From NCBI RefSeq assembly GCF_000227135.1, contig NC_018254.1, positions 519,589 through 583,588 on the forward strand: DNA of 64,000 nucleotides, in the 5' to 3' direction. The position numbers were made by a program, and so were the translations under genes. Source of the stretch: Leishmania donovani. Taxonomy: Eukaryota; Euglenozoa; Kinetoplastea; Trypanosomatida; Trypanosomatidae. Shown here piece by piece: positions 50,301-58,584 of the stretch (position 1 is its first letter; every line of letters begins with the position of its first letter). The notes beneath the pieces are model-generated. The model worked only from the letters and a program-made list of their open reading frames with translations, was not told the DNA's origin and did not search any database.

Positions 50301-52182
50301 GGAGGTGTCCGCCACGGCGATGCTGATTGCCGCGTTGCTGTCGGTGACGAGTCAGGTTTTCATCTTCAGCTCTGTCCCTCTGTTTTCCCACCGGCGCGGC
50401 CAGCCGACGTTCCTGGAGGTGAACGGCGAGGGCATCGTCGCCCTGTTCACCTTTTCAGGCGCGATGGCGTTTGGACGAGTTTACACTCCCCTTGTGGCCT
50501 TCTTTGGGCGCGACACACAGCACTACCTCCATTACGGCGACGAGAGCTCCGCCTCCCGCAGAACACGCGTGCCATTTGTGCTGGCAGTGATGAGCCTCTC
50601 ACTAGCGGTGCCGTGTACGCTCATCGCCCTGAGTCGAACGAAGCTGCAATGGGAGCGTGTCATGCACACGGGCACCGCAGCGGAGGCGGTATCCAAGCAA
50701 AGCCCCTCGTCCACGAGGAGGGAGCGTCATCGCACAATGTTGGCGAAAGGGATTTCGAACCTGATAGAGGTACTTGCCATCGTGCTGGCCACCTTTGCCC
50801 CACTGTCGATTGGGTTCTTGATATTTTACTTTTTCACGCAGTACACGCCGCGTCTGGTGCAGGTGATGGAAGCCTACCTGCCGGTCTGCTTCGTTCTCAC
50901 CGCGCTGACACTGGTGCTGTCTGTGGTGCCGTATGTGGTGGACGTCGGCGTGCCGCTGTTCGTGGTGACGGTGCGTGTGACGGTTGTGACGTGGATGCTA
51001 TACTGCATGCCCCTGCTCGCTGGGGGTCTCCTGCTCCTCCCGGCGCTGATTGCGCCGCGGCACAGCACCCTCTTCCTTGCGTGCGGCGCGTTTGTCATGC
51101 TGATGGCGGGCAACTTCAAGAAGGTGCGGCTTGCGATGAAGCTTGCGGTGTACGCTGTGATCGGCTACCTGACGTACCAGAGGTGCATGCTGCACGCCGT
51201 GGGCGGCCCGTCGTGGGGGATGGCGCGCGCGCTTGGCGTGCACGTCGTGGACTGCGCGGTGCTCGGCGCGTGGCTGTGGTACCTCCCGCTGTACTCGGGC
51301 AAGCCGTACCACACAGGGTCGCAGCGCAGCCTGCGCTTCACGGAGTTCGCGCGCAACTACCTGTTTGCCGACGCGGTGAAGTACTTCAACTTCCGCGTGA
51401 TTGTGGACGACCCCGCCGTGCAGATGCGGGACGACACGTCGCAATACCTGTTCTCCTTCCATCCCCACGGCGTGTTCCCCGGCACGGCACTGTTTGCGTC
51501 TCTGACGGCGGAGTGGGCCCTCAAGGTCGGCGTCAACGCGCAGCGCTATGTGTCGACGCATGTCGCGAGCGTTGTTTTCAACGCGCCACTGCTGCGAGAC
51601 TTCAACCTGCGTCTCGGTGCGCTGTCAGTGAGCCGGCGCTCTGTGGAGGCGAGCCTCAAGCGCGGCAACAGCGTCCTTATCGTGACGGGTGGCCAGGCGG
51701 AGATGCTGCGCACGCAGGTAAGCTCGGAGAGGATGATCCTGATCACGCAGCACACGGGCTTTATACGGCTGGCTATCGCATCACGGGTGCCGCTGGTGCC
51801 GCTGCTGTGCTTTGCGGAGAACAACGTGTTGGGGATGCTGCAGTTTCCGCGCATCCAGCGCCTCTCGCTCAAGCTCCTGGGCTTTCCGTTCCCGGTGATT
51901 CCCCTTGGCCGATTCGGTCTGCCTCTGCCGTTCCGCACGCCGCTGACGCTTGTGGTGGGGCCGCCGCTTGCTATTCCCGAGGGTGCGGACGAGAACAACC
52001 CCGATGACATGCGGCGCGTGTCGGAGGCGTACTTCCAGTCGCTGAAGGACCTGTTCTACCGCCGCCGCGCGGAGGCCGGCTACCCTGGCATGGAGCTCGT
52101 ACTGCTGAACGAGAAGGAGGAGGCGCGGAAGCGCAGGCAGGCCCGCGAGGCCGCGGCGTCCACGGCGAAGAAGGCAGCGTAG
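47302..52182 (+). CDS. Giant polytopic membrane protein fused to a DGAT2-type acyltransferase
   Basis: A 1626-residue protein in two parts. The first ~1300 residues form many membrane segments, with a repeated motif: YQPFAGGVQFVTLQCFG (from about 176), FHPFTGSGSFVALQVLGW (from about 700) and FMPFRGGSQFVVRQMAGW (from about 965). This implies an internally multiplied unit. A Ser/acidic loop (about 845-895) lies between units. The last ~300 residues are a DGAT2/MOGAT domain. YLFSFHPHGVFPG carries the catalytic HPHG at 1387-1390, followed by GGQAEML (about 1465), the RGNSV and TGFIRLAI segments, and PFPVIPLGRFG. DGAT2 enzymes attach an acyl group to diacylglycerol or related alcohols in the ER, making triacylglycerol or wax-type esters. 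Ordinary DGAT2 is about 350-390 residues. The frame is continuous across the junction, so the fusion is real in this assembly. The role of the polytopic part is unknown. Confidence 0.85.
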   Translation: MHPESTAFRTPSSGVATEDTTIIPSYSKAESTDGAPPVAPPAALADPQLATLSAQSVNASFALTCRSSSMLASQAQLSRSHGPASISRPHSDVGLDGEPAAPFEVPHFSTVSLLIVWMLDCAVGLFSLVLSDVYVNQYPEFPLMFFLALGSHLNVLAGFFVYLLGREKYGHKVYRFYQPFAGGVQFVTLQCFGVTCVSSSLLLTAAYALLFEPSVNHSHGFMSTIGVLALFGNILLLLSLRSFTFHDCAKASEPGSTTASSGTGSAFLADKGLSAFLRYLRRRPNAESALEVALLTAQSAFSMVAIRFPRLQEVIFRVNLAITLACGTLSLCFVGYRRSLGFISFRLRMHRTFDTVLLWLSRFLYVAAAFANVLLLMDAGVHTVTPLSVLAVQGLSVVSCVALLMFLRTMRYEALANTPNVPSSVFELGGVVAVATAFLLACLNVSIFFYVQNYPDGLDEAVEGTSWTYQGVLVLVSQLAQLVSLLPTPMVYVSGVIMHDDHFRMLARNRSVETLPVLLLQALSYLLYVAAIISFTLFLSSSAPAIAPLEAVLSTLSVFCMTCAVRLCSSLTYKLRAFLAAVVEEPPSEPTTVGKKPATKAVVSLDSVLPVHTEPSPGLRSRMAEELANTAYIMNGEMIFSYLLCLTNLLLRLLVDISLHHVWGEVELPHARLIMIANACFIACVPLAHYSGRDKGVQVFHPFTGSGSFVALQVLGWMIYAICVIIIILGTIVSSNSNSVPAEWHALIAEGPVMYTLFGVLELIPVVLITLSIAIEARYTMATALQQRLAKESFLELRRFMREELADKSDEEKAVAQVAFRTLMTAALHSFDIPCTDGLLRIYKDPAAARRTGRGSRAQNSCSTGSDDDDGSAEENESRESSDWSCSGEDLTIRRRRQEGARVLVFLLCCASAAFFVIAAFMAKVMVLSLAFAVTAMLICTISCIGLHAGYGMVLHGEPSVYVPFMPFRGGSQFVVRQMAGWCCYAGAFLVTLITSIESAEVSATAMLIAALLSVTSQVFIFSSVPLFSHRRGQPTFLEVNGEGIVALFTFSGAMAFGRVYTPLVAFFGRDTQHYLHYGDESSASRRTRVPFVLAVMSLSLAVPCTLIALSRTKLQWERVMHTGTAAEAVSKQSPSSTRRERHRTMLAKGISNLIEVLAIVLATFAPLSIGFLIFYFFTQYTPRLVQVMEAYLPVCFVLTALTLVLSVVPYVVDVGVPLFVVTVRVTVVTWMLYCMPLLAGGLLLLPALIAPRHSTLFLACGAFVMLMAGNFKKVRLAMKLAVYAVIGYLTYQRCMLHAVGGPSWGMARALGVHVVDCAVLGAWLWYLPLYSGKPYHTGSQRSLRFTEFARNYLFADAVKYFNFRVIVDDPAVQMRDDTSQYLFSFHPHGVFPGTALFASLTAEWALKVGVNAQRYVSTHVASVVFNAPLLRDFNLRLGALSVSRRSVEASLKRGNSVLIVTGGQAEMLRTQVSSERMILITQHTGFIRLAIASRVPLVPLLCFAENNVLGMLQFPRIQRLSLKLLGFPFPVIPLGRFGLPLPFRTPLTLVVGPPLAIPEGADENNPDDMRRVSEAYFQSLKDLFYRRRAEAGYPGMELVLLNEKEEARKRRQAREAAASTAKKAA

Positions 52183-53442
52183 ATGGTCTGTTGCTGCTTG
52201 CTGTGCGTGTGTGTGCTTGCTGCCCTCCCCCTTCCTCCGCTGCGCGTGGGCGATCTCATCTGCTTCGTGGCGGCAGCTGCTGGCGCGTCGCTGACTCTTC
52301 ACGGATTGGCTGCACTCTGCGTCGTGGCATTGCATCTGGAGGCATGCGGGTGTTCGCAGCGCCTCGCTCCCATCTTTCGCCCTCTCCGCACCCCTTCCCG
52401 TTTTCCCTCTTCCGATATCCGCGAACGCAGTGGTGGCGGTGGTGGGGTTAGCGGAGGAGGGCGTCGCGGATTCGCATCGACGCAGGCGCCGACTCGGCGA
52501 AGGGCTGCGGAGTGCGGAGGGATGAGGGGGCGTGGGCGGGGGCAGCCAAACAGGGTCGCGGGAGACGTGGCAGCTGTTCTCCCTCCCTGTTGCCTCCCTC
52601 CCTCTTCGGCCTTCCTTACGCAACCGCAGCGATGCTCAGGACCACTGCCGCTGTGCTCCCGTCCTGTATAGGTGGTCCTCTCTTTGTTTAGTGCGATCTG
52701 TGCGCGACGCCTGCCGTCCCCCAGTGATGCTCCTCCACGGACCTTGCTGCTTGTGTGAGGACGTGTGTTGTGTTACTGTTGCCGCTGGGATTCGCAGTGA
52801 TGGCGGGATCGCGTACAACTGTTCGGCTGCTGCTGTCCGCTGCTGTGGCCTGGCGTGTTTCTCACGAATGCTCGCGTTGGGTGCAGGCTCGCTGTGCGCC
52901 CTCGCCTCTCTGCGTCTTTGCTTTCCTCCCTGACGCGTTCTTCGGTATAAAAGCGCGTTACCGCGACAAGAACTAAAGAGCAGAGTCTTGTGAGAGGGTG
53001 ATAGGCGCGCCATGCACTACACCCTCTTCACCGCCCCCTCCCCCTTCTGCCCTCTCCTCGCACCGTCACGCGCGCCCGCATTCCCTGTCCACCCCCCCCC
53101 TCTTCCCGTCCTCCGCTGCGGCAGGCGTTCCCCTGTCTGGTGCTGCACGCGAAGACCACGCTCCGCAGTCAAGGTGGCAGAGGGCGGCGGCGCGCATGCG
53201 TGGAATCTTTGGTGCACTCCATCTGCGGGCCGCTGTCGAACCTCCATCGTCCCCTCTCTCTCTCGCCCTCCCCCGTCGCCCGTGCCGCGCGTGCGTCTCC
53301 TCGAGGTGTGCCGGCTTGCCGGGTCCATCATCCCACCTGCCCACTCTCTGTGCCTCGCTTCCCCCTGTGTTTCTCTCTCACCCCGCAGCGACTGGCGGTG
53401 AAACGCTTGGTTTTGGCAGCACGCACGGCGGGGCTTTGCGCG
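52183..53442. other. Intergenic region upstream of the 433-residue protein gene
   Basis: GC-rich with CT tracts. CCCCCTGTGTTTCTCTCTCACCCCGCAG ends at 53388 and is a strong acceptor, 54 bases before the next ATG. Open frames on both strands are low complexity. Confidence 0.6.
53361..53388 (+). promoter_or_regulatory. Strong putative spliced-leader acceptor
   Basis: Pyrimidine tract of about 25 bases ending in GCAG at 53385-53388, giving a 54-base leader to the ATG at 53443. Confidence 0.65.
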
Positions 53443-54744
53443 ATGCTGCGTCGTGTGCCCCTGCGTCTTGCACGCCGCAAGCACGGGCAGACGGCGTGGT
53501 CGCCGAACAACACGAGCAGCGGCGCTGCGCCGACGAACGGGATCACCGCGCAGGAGGCTCTGCAGATCGCGTACCGGCCGATGCCGCCGGCGAACACGGT
53601 GGAGTACGAGGAGGACTTCGGGCCGAATATGATGATCCACCGCGAATTTGTGTCGTCGAGGCACCGTACGCGCATGGCCTCGGACATCTCTGCGCTGGCG
53701 TACAGCGACGTGGAGCTTGCGCGGGCGCGCCAGCAGCTCGCGGGCGTGATGAACCGCGAGCGGCGCGGCGCGCTTGTTGGGAGTGGCGGCGAGGCTGGCG
53801 ACCGCGTGCTGTTCAACTCGGACGTGGACGAGACGACGCGGGAGGTGAAGAGCGCGCGCTTCCTGTTCAACGAGCAGCGCATGCGGTTCTGCGACCGCTT
53901 CCAGACGTTCTTCCGCGAGCGCATTGAGCGGCGGGCCGCTGGCGGCGCCGGCGAGGACGATCACCCCTACTTCTCGCTGATGGAGGCGTGCGCTGTGCTG
54001 CACGGGTGCGATACGGTCGACGCGCGCGAGGTGTACTACCGCCGCTTCCTGGGGCTGGACCTGGACACGCTGGAGGCGGAGGAGGCTGCCGTGCGTGCGC
54101 GCGCAACGGATGCGGCGGAGGTGGGCGCGCGGCTGACGCGGGGGGAGGCTGGTGCTGGAGGTGGCGCTCTCGCGGCTGCTGCAGCTGGCGGTGCCGGCGG
54201 CGCGGGGAGCGCGACGGACGTAGTGCAGGACATCATTGACGCGCTTCCGCCGCTGTTTCCGCGGCCCGCGGCTGCGGAGGTGGGGGAGGCCGGCGAGGCT
54301 GTCGCCGATGCGCCGCCAGCGCATGCCTGGGCTGTGGGTGCCGGAGAGCTGCCTCCTGCGACGGCGGCGGCACCCGCGCACCTTGCCGAGGACGCCGCGC
54401 CGCTGTACAAGGCGTACCTTGCGCATGCGCGCGGCGAGAGCCCCGTGGGCTCGTACGACGTGACGACGCTGGGCGCGCACGCGGCGCACGCGGAGCGGCG
54501 GCGGTGGCGCTCGCTGATGGACAAGATCGCTGCGGAAGACTACCACGAGCTGACTGCTGCCGAGCTGGAGGACGCGCACGTGCTGAACGGGCAGCTGCAC
54601 ACGGTGAAGTTCTTTGACCTGAAGGTCGGGGACACGGTGCGCGAGATCGTGCAGTTGCTGGAGCGGGAGACGGGGTCGAGCGCGTCCGGCGACCGTGACG
54701 TGCCGGTGGAGATGTCGCCGACGCACCCCGAGCGGCGCGTGTGA
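53443..54744 (+). CDS. Unknown protein, probably mitochondrial
   Basis: A 433-residue protein with no domain I recognise. It starts MLRRVPLRLARRKHGQTAW, an Arg-rich amphipathic stretch with no acidic residue, as expected for mitochondrial import. Residues 25-190 are charged and well mixed (for example RPMPPANTVEYEEDFGPNMM and FLFNEQRMRFCDRFQTFFRE) and look globular. Residues about 220-330 are an Ala/Gly/Pro-rich insert, then a charged helical end (WRSLMDKIAAEDYHELTAAE, about 350-370). The last residues are polar. This layout is common among kinetoplastid-specific mitoribosomal and RNA-editing factors, but nothing proves a link. The frame is open upstream to 53140, but the strong acceptor at 53388 and the presequence favour 53443. 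Codon use is strongly G-ending, like the next gene. Confidence 0.72.
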   Translation: MLRRVPLRLARRKHGQTAWSPNNTSSGAAPTNGITAQEALQIAYRPMPPANTVEYEEDFGPNMMIHREFVSSRHRTRMASDISALAYSDVELARARQQLAGVMNRERRGALVGSGGEAGDRVLFNSDVDETTREVKSARFLFNEQRMRFCDRFQTFFRERIERRAAGGAGEDDHPYFSLMEACAVLHGCDTVDAREVYYRRFLGLDLDTLEAEEAAVRARATDAAEVGARLTRGEAGAGGGALAAAAAGGAGGAGSATDVVQDIIDALPPLFPRPAAAEVGEAGEAVADAPPAHAWAVGAGELPPATAAAPAHLAEDAAPLYKAYLAHARGESPVGSYDVTTLGAHAAHAERRRWRSLMDKIAAEDYHELTAAELEDAHVLNGQLHTVKFFDLKVGDTVREIVQLLERETGSSASGDRDVPVEMSPTHPERRV

Positions 54745-55473
54745 GGCTGTGCGGCTGCCGCTCTGCCTCTCTCCGGTTCCTCTCTCGCGCCGTGGCTCTC
54801 CCACCGAGGGAGACGTGCCTGCCGGGTGCAGATCAGTCGCGACGGTGCGCCTACTCCCTCCTCCTCCTCCGCTGGCTTGTGACACAGCCCATCACAGGCC
54901 ATCCACTCCTGCCCGCTCTCCCTCTTTCTTTACGTGCGCGTGGGCTGTAACGGCGCCCTCGGGTCTAGGCAGGGAGGTGCCACACCGAACGCAAACACAC
55001 AAGGTAGATGGATACCTCGCGGCGCCCCTGTGCACCGCTCTGTATGCCGGCTGCACGCGACCAGCTCAACCGACACGAGCCCTCGATGCAGCGGCTCCCA
55101 CCTGCCGCTGACCACTCTTTCTCGAGCGCCTGTACTTCTCTGCCTTCTCTCTCCCCCCGCTGTTGCCTGCTCTGCGCCGCTGCCCCCCCCGTTTCGCCTG
55201 CACAGACATGCACGCACGCAGGGCTCCTTCCACACACTAGCTCACTGTGGCGACGCAACCGCCCCGCTAACACATTCACGCGCGCTCTTTCCTCCCCGTC
55301 CCCGCCCCACCCTTCCACCGTTTCCATTGGGCGAGCACCGCACTGCACTCTCTGACCGCCTCCTCCACACTGCTCACAGGGCGACGTGTCTGAGGCGCAT
55401 CCCCCACCTCCTCTCTCGCCCTCTTCCCGCTCACTGACGACTGACTGCAGACGGCATTGGCTGCGCCGGCACG
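54745..55473. other. Intergenic region upstream of the amino acid permease
   Basis: CT-rich throughout. Possible acceptors are CTCCACACTGCTCACAG ending at 55379 and GACTGCAG at 55451. No gene. Confidence 0.6.
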
Positions 55474-56919
55474 ATGACGCAGAGCACCCACTGCCCGGAC
55501 ACGCAGATGGACCGCGTGAGCGAGGGCGGCGCGTCCTTCAGCGATGACGCGGTGATGGTGAACAATGTGGGTGAGGCGCAGCTGAAAGACATGGTGGACC
55601 GCCCGATCATGCTGGACACGGACGAGCTGGTGTACGCGACGCGGTATCGGCCGCGCAGCTGGCTAACTACTCTGCTGAGCAAGGCTGTGCCGCACGGTGG
55701 GACGCTGTCGAACGCGTACAATCTCGGCGCCGTGACGCTGGGCTCCGGCGTGATTGCGCTGCCGTCCACGTTCCAGGCGACGGGTGTGGCCACGTCGGTC
55801 ATCGTGCTGATCGCGATCACGATGAGCACTGTGTACTCGGTGTACATCATGATGCAGGCCGCGGACAAGACGGGTCGGCGGCTGTACTCGTACGAGGCGC
55901 TGGCGCGCGGGCTGCTTGGGCGCGGGTGGGACTACCTTGCTGCGTTCCACTTGTGGATGTTCTGCTTTGGGTCGTGCGTGTCGTACGTCATCTCGACAGG
56001 CGACCTGCTGTCGCGCGCGACGGACGACCCGTCTGTGAACAGCTTCGTGCGGTCGGTGTGGGGCAACCGCGTGCTTGTGATCATTATCTGGTCGTGCGTG
56101 ATGCTGCCGCTGTCGATCCCGAAGGAGATCAACTCGCTGCGCTACTTCTCGGTTGTTGGGGTGTCGTGCATGATGAACTTTGTGGCTGTCATCGTGATCC
56201 ACTCTGCGATGAACGGGTTCAAGAACGGGCGGCCGATCCACCAGCCGCATATGTTCAAGACGGGCAACAACGCGATTGTGGGGTTCTCGAGCATCCTGTT
56301 CGCGTTCCTCGCACAGACGAACGTGTTCGAGGTGGCGCGCGAGACGCCGAACCCGACGCCCGGGCGGATCTCGAAGGACCTAGCGATCAGCCAGGTGGTC
56401 TGCTGTGCGCTGTACGTGCTCGCGGGCGTGTTCGGGTACCTGGAGTTTGGCGAGCAGATCACGGACTCGATTCTGCTGTACTACAACGTGCGCAGCGACG
56501 TGCTTGTTGCGATCGCGTACGTTGGGATCGGCGTGAAGATGTGCGTTGGGTTTGCGATCTGCATGCAGCCGTCGCGCGACGCGGTGTACTACTGCCTCGG
56601 CTGGCACTTCTCGATGTTCAAGGACATCCGGACGGTGCCGTTCTGGCTGAACGCTGTGATCTGCACTGGGCTCTCCGTGTTTGCGCTTGTGCTGGGGCTG
56701 TTCATCCCGAACGTGAACGTCGTGTTTGGGCTTGTGGGCAGCTTCTGCGGCGGGTTCCTGGGGTTCATCTATCCAGCTCTGTACGTCATGTACGCTGGCA
56801 ACTGGGGCCTGCGGCAGGTGGGCTGGCTCCACTACGTCTCGACGTACTTGCTGCTGATCGCCGGCGTGGTTGCTGTTGTTTTCGGCACGGTTGCCTCTAT
56901 CTACGGCGAGGTCCACTGA
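55474..56919 (+). CDS. Amino acid permease (AAAP / Aa_trans family)
   Basis: A 481-residue plasma-membrane or organelle transporter with about 11 spans. After a polar ~75-residue N-terminus comes the family signature GGTLSNAYNLGAVTLGSGVI with ALPS (about 76-99, first span). Further spans include VIVLIAITMSTVYSVYIMM (about 110-128), FHLWMFCFGSCVSYVIS, IIIWSCVMLPLSIPKEI and a last one near 455-475 (YVSTYLLLIAGVVAVVFGTV). The segment FAFLAQTNVFEVARETPNPT (about 273-292) is typical of the family. Length and layout match Leishmania AAP/AAT permeases, which carry arginine, lysine, proline or others; the substrate cannot be read from the sequence. It is a single copy in this window, whereas such genes often occur in tandem. 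The first ATG of the frame is used. Confidence 0.93.
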   Translation: MTQSTHCPDTQMDRVSEGGASFSDDAVMVNNVGEAQLKDMVDRPIMLDTDELVYATRYRPRSWLTTLLSKAVPHGGTLSNAYNLGAVTLGSGVIALPSTFQATGVATSVIVLIAITMSTVYSVYIMMQAADKTGRRLYSYEALARGLLGRGWDYLAAFHLWMFCFGSCVSYVISTGDLLSRATDDPSVNSFVRSVWGNRVLVIIIWSCVMLPLSIPKEINSLRYFSVVGVSCMMNFVAVIVIHSAMNGFKNGRPIHQPHMFKTGNNAIVGFSSILFAFLAQTNVFEVARETPNPTPGRISKDLAISQVVCCALYVLAGVFGYLEFGEQITDSILLYYNVRSDVLVAIAYVGIGVKMCVGFAICMQPSRDAVYYCLGWHFSMFKDIRTVPFWLNAVICTGLSVFALVLGLFIPNVNVVFGLVGSFCGGFLGFIYPALYVMYAGNWGLRQVGWLHYVSTYLLLIAGVVAVVFGTVASIYGEVH

Positions 56920-58548
56920 GCAGCGGCGAGGCAGCCGCGCTTGTCTGCGTTGTTCGCTGCGTGTTTGCTTCACATGTGTGGAAGAGGTGGAGGATAGTGT
57001 GGAGGAGGGGTAAAGGCGCCGGTGGAGTGGTTTTTGGGTGCGGCCACCGAGCGCGCGGCGCCTATGGGCGTTCTCCGCACGCCTCGCCACCCGCTTCTCT
57101 CCCTCTTTCCCTCTCCACATCTCCCTCTGCGTGCGTGCCTTTCTTCACCTTCCTTTGCCTTCGGTCTCTCTCTCTTGGCGACACTGCTGTTGGCAATGCA
57201 GTGCCCATCTGCGCCTGAGCGTCTTGCACTGCATGTATTCTGACTGAGTAACGATCAATGTAACTTTCCGGGTCTGCCGCTTCCGCTGTGTATGTGTGTC
57301 TGTGCGGCGGTGGTGCGAAAGGGAGAGCCGAAACAAAAGGAAAAGATGGTGGATGGTATGGACAACGGCGAGTAAAACCATCACGGCCGTGTGGCGGAAA
57401 GAGTGGCAGAACGGCGGTCAGGCGTCGCATGATCAGAGGAACGAGTCGCCGCGCTTTTTGTTTTTCGAAGAAGGGAATCTCCATCGGACAGGAACGCTGC
57501 GTTAACTGGGAATGTACCGAAGAAACGGAAACGAAAAACGTGAGACATGTCCAGCAAGCAAAGAAAAAAAATTGGACACGACGAGCAGGAGCGCTGAAGG
57601 GCGCGACTCGCGGCATCGACTTTTTCGTTTTATGTTGTCCATGCCGTGGTTCTCCTCGCTTTCTCTCCCTCTAGTGCTCTAGCGCAAGGAAGTCTTCCGT
57701 TGATCTGTCAGGGATATGTTTCTTCCTTTTGGGGGGTGGGAAGAGGAGGAGAGGGCTGCGTTTATGTCTGTGTGTGAAGCATGCGAAAGCCACCGCCTTT
57801 ATCTTCCCCGCTCGCTCACAAGATAAAACGGGAAAGCGAAACGAATAAAAACGGGCATTCCCTTGAACGGGGACGAGGGGGGGCGCGAACCTGTCACGCC
57901 GTCTGCCAGGGAGAAGAAGCGAGAGCGCAACAACCACAAAAAGACGAATATGCCAAGGAAGAGTAGTGGGGGAGCGCACCCGTGCAGCATGCTCTTGAAG
58001 GGGATACGGAAGCATGTTAGCTCTCTCTGTTTTATTCTTGTTTTTTTTCTTCTAATGTGTTAGTTCTTAAACTCAAGCTTCATCGCTGTATCGCTACGTC
58101 TGTGCCCGCTTGTGTTCCGCTGACTGATGATACCGTTTTTCATCGACTTCTTTTTTATGCTTTTATTTAATTTCTCTCTGGGTCAGTGGTGCTTTTATTT
58201 TTTTCATGGATAGGTCTCTTCGGTACCCACCCACCCACCCCCTGCTGCTGTGCGGTGCTCATCTATACGCACAAGCAGCACCCGCCGCCGCAGCAGCAGC
58301 AGAAAAAAAATCGTTGCCCACGACGTATCTCTTCAAGGAAGCATTCTTTGAACAAAGAATCATCCCCCCTCCCTGCCCCAAACACCAAAAAAAAAGAGAG
58401 GAAGTACGGCCCTCACCCCACGCAGCATGCACACGACCACGCAGTCCCCCGGTCGTCTATTATTTGCATGGGCAAATATCCTTCTTTTAGCCGACTTTGC
58501 ATTCCAAATCCACCGCTTTCCCCGTGTTGAGGTGCGATGTATTTATGC

Positions 58549-58584
58549 ATGTGTATACACACATATACATGTGTGTATACACAT
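58549..58584. repeat. Perfect inverted repeat, 14-base arms, 8-base loop
   Basis: Arm 58549-58562 (ATGTGTATACACAC) pairs fully with 58571-58584; the loop is ATATACAT. Each arm itself contains the palindrome TGTATACA, so other pairings are possible. It lies in the AT-richer gene-free region. Confidence 0.9.

Noticed and set aside
50244..52007. 587-residue + frame inside the DGAT2 fusion gene
   Set aside because: A shifted-frame shadow rich in Arg/Gly/Cys/His; the true frame carries HPHG and membrane spans.
53017..54885. 622-residue minus-strand frame
   Set aside because: Covers the 433-residue gene and its flanks on the other strand, is Arg/His/Pro-rich, has no family signature, and would be the only minus-strand gene.
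55926..57218. 430-residue + frame overlapping the amino acid permease
   Set aside because: A shifted-frame shadow of the permease with Val/Arg/Asp/Gly bias and no membrane pattern.
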